A DNA stretch of 64,000 nucleotides. Source: DASUTB01 sp036374835 (GTDB lineage Bacteria > Actinomycetota > Actinomycetes > Jiangellales > Jiangellaceae). Where the stretch lies: positions 32,163 through 96,162 of the forward strand of contig DASUTB010000061.1 of the NCBI GenBank assembly GCA_036374835.1, in the 5' to 3' direction. A model generated the notes under the pieces. The model was not told the origin of the DNA. It did no database searches and saw only the letters and a program-made list of their open reading frames with translations. The translations under genes were made by a program, and so were the position numbers. This document shows positions 32,580 to 40,810 of this stretch, in pieces (the first letter of the stretch is position 1; every line of letters begins with the position of its first letter).

Positions 32580-34690
32580 AGCAGCTCGGCCAGCATCGCC
32601 GCGGCTCGTTCGGCGCCGCCGGCTTCGACCGGTCGTGGCGCCGTCGGCCGTCCGATCGTGCCGGCGATGAGCGCTGCCAGATGGTCCGGATCGGCGTCCG
32701 CGAAGTCGACCCGGACACCACCCCCGTACCTGCCCAGCCGATGGTGGACGTGGAACTGCTGCTCGAAGTGCCGGCGCAACGGCACGTAGATGAACGGCGT
32801 GCGGTTGGCCACGAGCTCCATACACGTCGTGAGCCCGCCCTGCACCACCGCAAGGTCGCAGGCGGCCAGGTGCCGCCACAACCCGGACACGTAGCCGTGA
32901 ACCTCCAGGCCCTCGCGGGCGGGTAGCGACCCGGGGTCGATGCGCGGCCCGGCCACGACGATCATTCGCAGGGACGGCACCTTCCGGCGTGCCGCGGGGA
33001 ACGCGTCCATCACCCGGCGCAGCAGATGGCCGCCCACGCCGGAACCTCCGACGGTGACGACGCACACCAACTCGTCCGGCCGGTAGCCGAGATCCGCGCG
33101 CAGCCGCTCGCGTTCGGCGGGTGCGGCCGGGTCGAAGCCCGTCACGTATCCGGGAAACCGGTAGTGCGCCTCGGTCCAGTCGCGGATCAGAGGCAGATCC
33201 GGCCCGAACCGGTCCGGGACGATGTCGTCCGGGTTGCCGACGAACATCGCCAGGTCGCGAAGGCGCGGCCGGCGCTCGATGTGGCCGATCATCTCCGCGT
33301 TGTAGTCCGCGGTGAGCATCGCTTCGCGGGCACCGCCCTCGGGCATGGGCAGCCAGCCCACGAAGTCGGTCGTCCAGGCGTACGCGAAGCGCTTGAGCTC
33401 CGGGTTCTCGTGCAGGAAGTAGTCGACGTCCCACGCCTCGTCCGCGACGACCAAGTCGTAGTCGCGCGAGGTCACCAGGTCGTGGAACACGTGGAAGTTC
33501 GCGAGCAGGATCTCGTCCATCCGCCGCCACGCCTGGAAACAGTGCAGGTCGTGCTCGCCGGACTCGGATTCGATATGGCCGGACTCGCTGACCAGCTCGG
33601 CGCTGGCCGGGTGGACGGTCTCGCCCGCGTCGGCGAGCATCCGCGTCACCGGCGACTGCGCCAGCCACTCGATCTCGGCGTCTGGATGGTGGCGGCGCAG
33701 TGCCGCCATGGTGGCCAGGTCGCGGCCGGCATGGCCGAGGCCGATCGGCGACGAGATCATCAGGACTCTGCGCTGCCGGGTCCGCCCGCGCGTCCAGGTC
33801 GTCTCGACCCGCGCCGGCGGCTGGACCGTTGCGGCCAGCTCACGTAGCAGATGGTTGATCTTCACCGGGTCGCGGGCCGGCGGGATGTGTCCGGCGTTCT
33901 CGAGTTTCACGAGGTCGCCGCCGGTGGCGGCGGCCAGCGCCTCGCCGCGTGACAACGGGCTGATGCGGTCGTCGGTGCCCTGGACGACCAGGACCGGGTG
34001 GTCAACGGTGGCACACCACTGCTGAACTGTGGTGCGGCGCGGGAAGTCGGCCGCAGCGTCGGCGAGTAGCACCTCGGGCGTCGTCTCCATCGCCCAGCCC
34101 ACCGCGTCCTCACGTTGTTTCGTCGAGTGCGGTTCCGGGAAGCACTGGCCGAAGAAGAACTCGGCGAAGTCGTCGTAGTGGTGGCGCCAGTGGTGTGCGT
34201 TGTACTTGTGCCAGCCCTGCGGGTCGTCGAGTTCGAGGTGGAACGTCCGAGGGATGTCGGCGCGCTCGGGTGGCGGCGGCGTCAGCGGCAGCGTCGGCCC
34301 GATGAACGCCTGTGCCAGTACGCGCTCCGGATGTGCCGCGGCCAGGTACAGCGACGTGACCGAGCCCTTCGACAACGACACGAGGATCGCGCGTTCGGTG
34401 CCGGTGGTGTCCAGCACGTCTAGGGCGGCACCGGCGAGGAACTCGGGCTCGTAGTGCGAAGGATCCGTGCTGCGCTCGGATTCACCGTTGCCGGGTGCGT
34501 CGAAGGTGACGACGCGGTGGTGGCGTGCGAGGTACGGGACCTGCATCTTCCAGAACCGGGTGTGCACGATCGTCCAGGTGGGCAGCAGAAGGAAGGTCGG
34601 TGCGCCGTTGCCGTAGATCCGGTATCCGATCTTGACACCGTCGTGCTCAACGTGGGCTTCATGGTCGGGTAGTCGTGCCGGCATCGTCAT
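32576..34690 (-). CDS. Fusion of alpha/beta-hydrolase and MurG/MGT-type glycosyltransferase
   Basis: 704 residues. Residues 1-290 are an alpha/beta-hydrolase: oxyanion/strand region LLLPTWTIVHTRFW, nucleophile S107 in the elbow SLSKGS (serine in place of the first glycine), aspartate in QGTDDRISP, histidine in ENAGHIPPARDP. Residues about 305-704 are a GT-B glycosyltransferase: RVLMISSPIGLGHAGRDLA at the start, VVTVGGSGVGG in the middle, and the acceptor-nucleotide motif VVQGGLTTCMELVANRTPFIYVPLRRHFEQQ near the end. It may couple ester hydrolysis to glycosyl transfer on the same metabolite. Cotranscribed with the TetR gene nine bases upstream. Substrates unknown. Confidence 0.85.
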   Translation of the reverse strand: MTMPARLPDHEAHVEHDGVKIGYRIYGNGAPTFLLLPTWTIVHTRFWKMQVPYLARHHRVVTFDAPGNGESERSTDPSHYEPEFLAGAALDVLDTTGTERAILVSLSKGSVTSLYLAAAHPERVLAQAFIGPTLPLTPPPPERADIPRTFHLELDDPQGWHKYNAHHWRHHYDDFAEFFFGQCFPEPHSTKQREDAVGWAMETTPEVLLADAAADFPRRTTVQQWCATVDHPVLVVQGTDDRISPLSRGEALAAATGGDLVKLENAGHIPPARDPVKINHLLRELAATVQPPARVETTWTRGRTRQRRVLMISSPIGLGHAGRDLATMAALRRHHPDAEIEWLAQSPVTRMLADAGETVHPASAELVSESGHIESESGEHDLHCFQAWRRMDEILLANFHVFHDLVTSRDYDLVVADEAWDVDYFLHENPELKRFAYAWTTDFVGWLPMPEGGAREAMLTADYNAEMIGHIERRPRLRDLAMFVGNPDDIVPDRFGPDLPLIRDWTEAHYRFPGYVTGFDPAAPAERERLRADLGYRPDELVCVVTVGGSGVGGHLLRRVMDAFPAARRKVPSLRMIVVAGPRIDPGSLPAREGLEVHGYVSGLWRHLAACDLAVVQGGLTTCMELVANRTPFIYVPLRRHFEQQFHVHHRLGRYGGGVRVDFADADPDHLAALIAGTIGRPTAPRPVEAGGAERAAAMLAELL

Positions 34691-34699
34691 TCGCTCCCT

Positions 34700-35284
34700 T
34701 CAGCCGCCTAGATCGTGCTCGCGGATCAGTTCGCCGACCCGTCGCAGCGCTGCGCGGTGTGGGATGCCCTGGCCGTCGTCGAGTCCGAGCAGCATCAGTG
34801 CCTCAGCACCGAGGAACGCATCCCCTGCCAATGCCGCTATCTCGTCCGGGGCGAACGGCCCGAGCCCGCCGAACCGGTCCGCGGCCCGGCGGGTGACGTC
34901 AGTGAGCAACTCATGCCAGCCGCGAAGGAACGCGCGGACATGCTCGGCGACCTCCGGGTCCGACCAGCTGGCCGCGATCATCTCCTGGAGCACGCGGACG
35001 TAGCCCGACTGCAGATCGTCCTCGAGGAAGTCGCAGGCCTGTTCCCACTGCTTCCAGAGCGGTTCGTCCGAGCCGAACATCTCGCGCTGGCGGGCGAGAC
35101 GCTGCTGGTTCTGGTCCTCGAGCACGGCGAGCACGAGGTTGCGCTTGGACCGGAAGTGGTAGTGGATGTGGCCGACTCCCACCCCTGCCTCGTCGGCGAT
35201 CCGGCGCAGCGAGAGCCCCGCGTAGCCGGTCCGCAGCAACGTGACCGTGGCGGCGTTGATGATCTGTCGCCGAGTGGCGTGCAT
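34700..35284 (-). CDS. TetR-family transcriptional regulator
   Basis: 194 residues. Helix-turn-helix RQIINAATVTLLRTGYAGLSLRRIADEAGVGVGHIHYHFRSKRNLV at residues 5-50. C-terminal ligand domain of the TetR_C_6 (BetI-like) kind. ATG 35284 has AAGGA upstream. A perfect 8-base inverted repeat operator lies 14 bases upstream, so it is autoregulatory and controls the fused hydrolase-glycosyltransferase downstream. Confidence 0.9.
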   Translation of the reverse strand: MHATRRQIINAATVTLLRTGYAGLSLRRIADEAGVGVGHIHYHFRSKRNLVLAVLEDQNQQRLARQREMFGSDEPLWKQWEQACDFLEDDLQSGYVRVLQEMIAASWSDPEVAEHVRAFLRGWHELLTDVTRRAADRFGGLGPFAPDEIAALAGDAFLGAEALMLLGLDDGQGIPHRAALRRVGELIREHDLGG

Positions 35285-35297
35285 GCGTGGTTCCTTC

Positions 35298-35323
35298 GAT
35301 TTGGTCAGTCGTACAACCAAATC
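35298..35323 (-). promoter_or_regulatory. TetR operator
   Basis: GATTTGGT-N10-ACCAAATC, perfect 8-base arms, 14 bases upstream of the TetR start codon. Size and position are typical of TetR autoregulation. Confidence 0.75.
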
Positions 35324-35421
35324 ACAGAATGGCCGGTCAGTGGGCGGCTGTCAAGGGACCGGTGATCGACGACGTGCTGAACCGATGGCGCGATGATGAG
35401 CTCTGGGTACTGAGGCCAGGA

Positions 35422-35697
35422 CTACCGCACGTGGAAGCCGGCTATCCCTTCGAGCGGCTCCGGATGCGTATCGATCTGTTTCACGTCAGCCCATGGTGGG
35501 CCGTGGCGTGCCCACTCCACCATCGCCCCGACGCTGTCCCGGGGGCCTTCGAAAACGGCCTCGACCGCCCCGTCCGCGCGATTAGTAACCCAGCCGGCCA
35601 CACCACGGGCAGCGGCTTCGCGGCGGCAGGTGTCGCGGAAGAACACCCCCTGCACCCGGCCGTACACGACGACTCTGCGGCGTATCGCATCGGTCAC
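35422..35697 (-). CDS. Acylphosphatase
   Basis: About 91 residues from GTG 35697 (TTG 35706 is an alternative). Family motif VYGRVQGVFFRDTCRREA supplies the catalytic arginine; GWVTNRADGAVEAVFEG supplies the catalytic asparagine. Hydrolyses acyl phosphates. Stand-alone gene; the 110 bases beyond it lead into a border repeat. Confidence 0.9.
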   Translation of the reverse strand: MTDAIRRRVVVYGRVQGVFFRDTCRREAAARGVAGWVTNRADGAVEAVFEGPRDSVGAMVEWARHGPPWADVKQIDTHPEPLEGIAGFHVR

Positions 35698-35800
35698 GGT
35701 TGCCAAGCGTAGTTTCCGTTGGGCTCGACAATCAGTCGTGCACCTTGCTCGGCATTTGCTGACGGCGCTAGTCCTGTAGAGGTAGTTTGGCTGGGAAGAG

Positions 35801-35822
35801 CCAGCTTTACGTGATCATTCTG
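35801..35822 (+). repeat. Border repeat family, copy 2 (left of the cox cluster)
   Basis: 22 bases from CCAGCTTTACGT to GATCATTCTG. A perfect inverted copy lies at 40675-40696 on the other side of the cox genes. A short GCTGG/CCAGC hairpin (35790-35805) forms its left end. Confidence 0.75.
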
Positions 35823-35923
35823 AAAACAGTATGGCTGTGACCATTGACCCCGAAATGATGAACCGTAGGCTGATCGTTAACGTTAGTTCACCAGCGGGGG
35901 CGTCCACTGAAGGAGTTTCTCCG

Positions 35924-36805
35924 ATGTATCCAGCGGCCTTCGACTACACCGCCGCCGGCTCGCTCGACGAAGCGCTCGAGCTGTTGGCCGACGGAGACGA
36001 GGACACCAAGGTCCTCGCCGGTGGGCAGAGTCTGATTCCACTGATGAAACTACGGCTTGCGATGCCGGCCAAACTCGTCGATATCAACCGGGTGCCCGGT
36101 CTCGCGGGTGTCAGCGCTCCCAACGGGCACCTCTTGATCGGGGCGTTGACGAGGCACAACGATGTCGCGGGCTCCGATCTTGTCGCAGCGGAGAACGCGA
36201 CCATGGCCACGGCCGCGCGCTGGATCGCCGACCCGCTCGTTCGTAACCTCGGAACCGTGGGCGGCTCGCTGGCGCACGCCGACCCGCAGGGTGACTGGGG
36301 TTCGGTCATGCTCGCGTGCGGCGCGGAGGTCGTCGCCAGGAGCCGGGCACGGGGGGAGCGGACGATCGCCGCCACCGACCTGTTCGTCGATCTGTTCACC
36401 AGCGCCCTCGAGCCGGACGAACTGCTCACCGAGATCCGCGTCCCGCGCAGCAGCGGGCCGGCCGGCGGCACGTACCTGAAGCTGGAACGCAAGGTCGGCG
36501 ACTACGCGACCGTCGGGGTCGCCGTATATCTCGAGATGGACGGCGACCGGATCGGGCGAGCCGGTGTCGCGCTGACCGGTGTCGGCTCGAAGAACATCAA
36601 GGCCACCGGGGCCGAAGAGCTACTCGTCGGTGAATCTCCCAGTGACGATCTGTTCGCCGAAGCCGCCGAACGCGCTGGTGCGGCCGCCGAGCCGCGCACC
36701 GACGTACGGGGGACGGCCGAGTTCAAGCGCTCTGTCGTCAAGACGTATGTCCGCCGTGGCCTCACCGACGCCGCGGCGCAAGCCCACGCCGCCCAGCCCG
36801 CCTAA
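35924..36805 (+). CDS. coxM: Carbon monoxide dehydrogenase medium (FAD) subunit
   Basis: 293 residues. FAD-binding motifs VLAGGQSLIPLMKLRLAMP (about 32-50) and LGTVGGSLAHADPQGDW (about 107-123) are those of CoxM. It carries electrons from the iron-sulfur subunit to the quinone pool. ATG 35924 behind GAAGGAG; an in-frame extension to 35831 lacks similarity. First gene of coxM-coxS-coxL, the standard order. Confidence 0.9.
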   Translation: MYPAAFDYTAAGSLDEALELLADGDEDTKVLAGGQSLIPLMKLRLAMPAKLVDINRVPGLAGVSAPNGHLLIGALTRHNDVAGSDLVAAENATMATAARWIADPLVRNLGTVGGSLAHADPQGDWGSVMLACGAEVVARSRARGERTIAATDLFVDLFTSALEPDELLTEIRVPRSSGPAGGTYLKLERKVGDYATVGVAVYLEMDGDRIGRAGVALTGVGSKNIKATGAEELLVGESPSDDLFAEAAERAGAAAEPRTDVRGTAEFKRSVVKTYVRRGLTDAAAQAHAAQPA

Positions 36806-36816
36806 GGAGATACCCC

Positions 36817-37310
<494 letters not shown>

Positions 37311-37314
<4 letters not shown>

Positions 37315-39683
37315 CGACCACCGTTCATGAGACATTCGGACCGCCGGAGATCGGCGGGATCGGTCACTCAGTCAAGCGCGCCGAGGACGACCGGTTCATC
37401 CAGGGTGCCGGCAACTACGTCGGCGACATCACGCTGCCCGGCATGCTGCACATGGCACTGCTGCGCAGCCCGGTGGCGCACGCCAAGATCGTATCCATCG
37501 ACGCGTCCGCGGCACAGCAACTCGACGGCGTGGTGGCCGTGCTGACCGGCGAGGCGCTCGCGGCGCACAACCTGGCATGGATGCCGACGCTGTCCGGTGA
37601 CACGCAGGCGGTGCTCGCCACGGACAAGGTTCGCTTCCAAGGACAGGAGGTCGCCGCGGTCATCGCGGAGAACCCCTACGTCGCCGAAGATGCGCTCGAC
37701 CTGATCGACGTCGAATACGAGACACTCCCGCCGGTGATGAGCCCGCAGGACGCGCTGGCCGACGGTGCCCCGGTGATCCGTGACGACAAGGAAGGCCAGA
37801 CCGACAACCACGTCTACGACTGGGAGGCCGGCGACAAAGCCGCGACGGACCGGGCGTTCGAGCAGGCCGACCATGTCGTCTCGCTGGACACGTTCTACCC
37901 GCGCTCGCACCCGTCCCCACTGGAGACATGCGGCTGCGTGGCGGACGTCAGCCCGGCCACCGGACAGGTCACCGTATACATGACGTCGCAAGCGCCGCAC
38001 GCGCACCGGACACTGTTCGCGATGGTGACCGGGTTGCCGGAGCAGAACATCCGGATCGTCTCGCCGGACATCGGCGGCGGGTTCGGTAACAAGGTGCCGA
38101 TCTACCCGGGCTACGTCGTCGCGACGGCCGCGTCGCTGGTGATCGGCAAGCCGGTGAAATGGATCGAGACACGTACCGAGAATCTGATCTCCACCGGCTT
38201 CGCCCGCGATTACCACATGCACGGCGAGCTCGCGCTCAACAGCGACGGCAAGATCCTCGGGCTGCGGGTCAACATGCTCTCGGACCAGGGCGCGTTCTTC
38301 GCGGACGCGCAGCCCACGGCGTTCAAGGCCGGCCTGTTCCATATCGTCACCGGGTCGTACGACTACCCGGCCGCGCACGTCGTCACCAAGGGGGCCTACA
38401 CGAACAAGGCACCGGGCGGTGTTGCGTACCGGTGTTCGTTCCGGGTCACCGAGGCGTCGTACCTCATCGAGCGGCTCGTGCAGAACGCCGCCTACGATCT
38501 GGGCATCGACCCTGCCGACATCCGGCGGCGCAACTTCATCCAGCCCGATCAGTTCCCGTACCGGTCGCCGACCGGTTTCGAGTACGACTCCGGGAACTAT
38601 CCGGCGGCCCTCGAGAAGGCGCTGGAGATCGCGGGCTACGACGAGGTGCGCGTCGAGCAGCGGGCCAGGCGCGACCGCGGCGATACGAAGCAGGTCGGCA
38701 TCGGAATAGCCAGCTTCACCGAGGTCGTCGGTGCCGGCAAGGGCTCGGAGTACGACATCGCGGGCCTCAAGATGTTCGACTCGGCCGAGTTGCGCATCCA
38801 CCCGACCGGCAAGGCGATCCTCAAACTCGGCGTGCGCGCACAGGGCCAGGGTCACGAGACCACGTTCGCGCAGATCGTCGCCAACGAGCTCGGCATCCCG
38901 TCCACCGACGTGAAGGTGGTCGAAGGTGATACCGACAACACGCCGTACGGGTTGGGCACGTACGCCTCGCGGAGCACACCTGTGGGTGGCGCGGCGACCG
39001 TCGTCATCGCGCGCAAGCTGCGGGACAAGGCACGCAAGATCGCAGCGCACCTGCTGGAGGCATCCGAGGAGGACCTCGAGTACAGCGAGGGCAAGTTCTC
39101 GGTTCGCGGGACGCCGGACCAGGCGGTGACGATCCAGGACGTCGCGCTCGCGGCATACTCCAACCTTCCCGAAGGCCTGGAGGCCGGTCTGGAAGGCGTT
39201 CACTACTACGACCCGCCGAACATGACGTTCCCCTTCGGCAGCTATGTGGTCGTGGTCGACGTCGATACCGAGACGGGCCAATGGTCGGTCCGCCGCATGG
39301 TGGCGGTGGACGACTGCGGCGTCCGGATCAACCCGATGATCGTGGACGGCCAGCTGCACGGCGGGTTGACCGAGGGCTACGCGATGTCGTCGATGCAGTT
39401 CATCACGTTCGACGAGGACGGCAACTGCATCGGCTCGAACTTCATGGACTACCTGATCCCCACCGCATGGGAGACTCCGCGGTTCGAGCTGGACGCCACC
39501 GTGACCCCATCCCCGCACCACCCGATCGGCGCGAAGGGCGTTGGCGAGTCGGCCACTGTCGGGTCGCCGGCCGCCTACGTCAACGCGGTCATCGACGCGG
39601 TGGCGCACCTTGGAATCCGCAACATCGACATGCCCGTTCTGCCGTCCCGGCTGTGGTCGGCGTTGCAGTCCAGAAAGGGCTGA
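37311..39683 (+). CDS. coxL: Form I carbon monoxide dehydrogenase large (molybdenum) subunit
   Basis: 790 residues. The active-site loop reads AYRCSFR with the Mo-Cu bridging C375. This AYxCSFR signature separates true form I CODH from form II paralogues (AYRGAGR). Other molybdopterin contacts are GGGFGNK, GQGHETTF and HHPIGAKGVGESATVG. With CoxM and CoxS it oxidises CO to CO2 and feeds electrons to respiration, letting a heterotroph use trace atmospheric CO. ATG 37311 overlaps the coxS stop by four bases. The CoxD/E/G maturation genes are not in the window. Confidence 0.95.
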
Positions 39684-39749
39684 CGCCATGTCGGGACCGC
39701 AGTTGTTGTTACGTGTGGCGGCTCCGTCGCCGGGGCACGAGGGAGGACG

Positions 39750-40682
39750 ATGACGAAGTCTGTGCTGGCCAGGGCTGCCGAGCTGGAGCGCGCCGGCGAG
39801 CCGTTCGCGCTGGCGACGGTGGTGTGGCGGCGCGGACCGTCGTCCGGCCAGATCGCCGCGAAGGCGCTCGTGTTGCCGGACGGCACACTGGACGGCTGGC
39901 TCGGCGGTGCATGCGCCCAGCCGGCCGTCCAGCGCGAGGCGGCGACCGCATTGACCGATGGCCGCGCCCGCCTGCTGCTACTCGGGCTCCCGCGGGAGGC
40001 GTCGGAGATGTTCGGCGATGACGCCGTCACGGTGCCGATGGAGTGCGGTAGTGAGGGCGCGCTGGCGGTGTACATCGAGCCGGTCGTGCCGGTGCCGCAG
40101 GTGATCGCGGTCGGCGAGACACCGGCGGTCAGTCTCTTGGTGGATCTCGCGACCGATCTCGGCTGGCGGGCGGCCGCCGTCCCCTCCGGTGATGCGCTCG
40201 CGGACCGGACGATCGATCCGGGCACGGCGATCGTCGTCGCGACGCAGGGACACGACGACGAGGCCGCGGTCGCCGCCGCACTGGAGACCGACGCCGGCTA
40301 TGTCGGCCTGGTGGCGTCGGCCAAACGTGCCGAGACCGTGCTCGGGTATCTGCGTGACCGCGGCGTGCCGGACGAGTCTGTCGCGCGGGTGACGGCACCG
40401 GCCGGTGTCGACCTCGGCCACACCGGGCATCGTGAGATCGCGGTGGCGGTGCTGGCCGAACTGGTGGCCAAACGCGCCGCCGGTGGGCTGTTGCGCCCGG
40501 TCCGCTCCGCCGCGGCGGAGCCACCGGTCGAGGCGGTCGATCCGATCTGCGGCATGACCGTCGACGTCGCCACCGCCCGCTGGACGACCGAACGTGACGG
40601 GCAGGTGTGGTACTTCTGTTCTCCCGGATGCCGGCACCGCTTCGAAAACGAGTCCGCCACGCACTCGGCCCACCCAGAATGA
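39750..40682 (+). CDS. XdhC/CoxI-family maturation factor with C-terminal YHS domain
   Basis: 310 residues. XdhC_CoxI N-terminal domain (residues about 7-70, FALATVVWRRGPSSGQIAAKALV ... GWLGGAC), Rossmann-like XdhC_C domain (about 110-235) and, after a linker, a YHS domain (about 262-302: DPICGMTVDVATARWTTE ... YFCSPGCRHRFE) with three cysteines. XdhC proteins protect and load the molybdenum cofactor. YHS domains bind copper or other soft metals, so this fusion may help install the copper or sulfur of the Mo-Cu site. Strong GGGAGG site; a 21-codon frame at 39688-39753 between coxL and this gene looks non-coding. The stop lies inside the right-hand border repeat. Confidence 0.88.
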   Translation: MTKSVLARAAELERAGEPFALATVVWRRGPSSGQIAAKALVLPDGTLDGWLGGACAQPAVQREAATALTDGRARLLLLGLPREASEMFGDDAVTVPMECGSEGALAVYIEPVVPVPQVIAVGETPAVSLLVDLATDLGWRAAAVPSGDALADRTIDPGTAIVVATQGHDDEAAVAAALETDAGYVGLVASAKRAETVLGYLRDRGVPDESVARVTAPAGVDLGHTGHREIAVAVLAELVAKRAAGGLLRPVRSAAAEPPVEAVDPICGMTVDVATARWTTERDGQVWYFCSPGCRHRFENESATHSAHPE

Positions 40683-40696
40683 TCACGTAAAGCTGG
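40675..40696 (-). repeat. Border repeat family, copy 3 (right of the cox cluster)
   Basis: Exact reverse complement of the 22-base copy at 35801-35822. It overlaps the last codons and stop of the XdhC-YHS gene and forms the left arm of the hairpin at 40685-40714. Confidence 0.75.
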
Positions 40697-40714
40697 CAAA
40701 TCCCAGCTTTACGT
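40685..40714 (+). terminator. Perfect 12-bp hairpin after the cox operon
   Basis: ACGTAAAGCTGG (40685-40696) pairs with CCAGCTTTACGT (40703-40714), loop of six. Begins two bases past the XdhC-YHS stop. Short U content follows; the symmetrical stem would also work on the other strand. Its right arm is the core of the border repeat in the opposite sense. Confidence 0.7.
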
Positions 40715-40810
40715 TGCCTACACACCAAGCATCGTCGGGAAACGCGGGGCAAAGCCTGTTCGTCCGGTCTCGTTCTTGACCTTGCGCATCGGTGTGCACA
40801 GAATCGCTGG

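Noticed and set aside
37368..39689. Long open frame antisense to coxL (about 770 codons)
   Set aside because: It mirrors the codon structure of coxL on the other strand, a common GC-rich artefact, and its translation has no family features.
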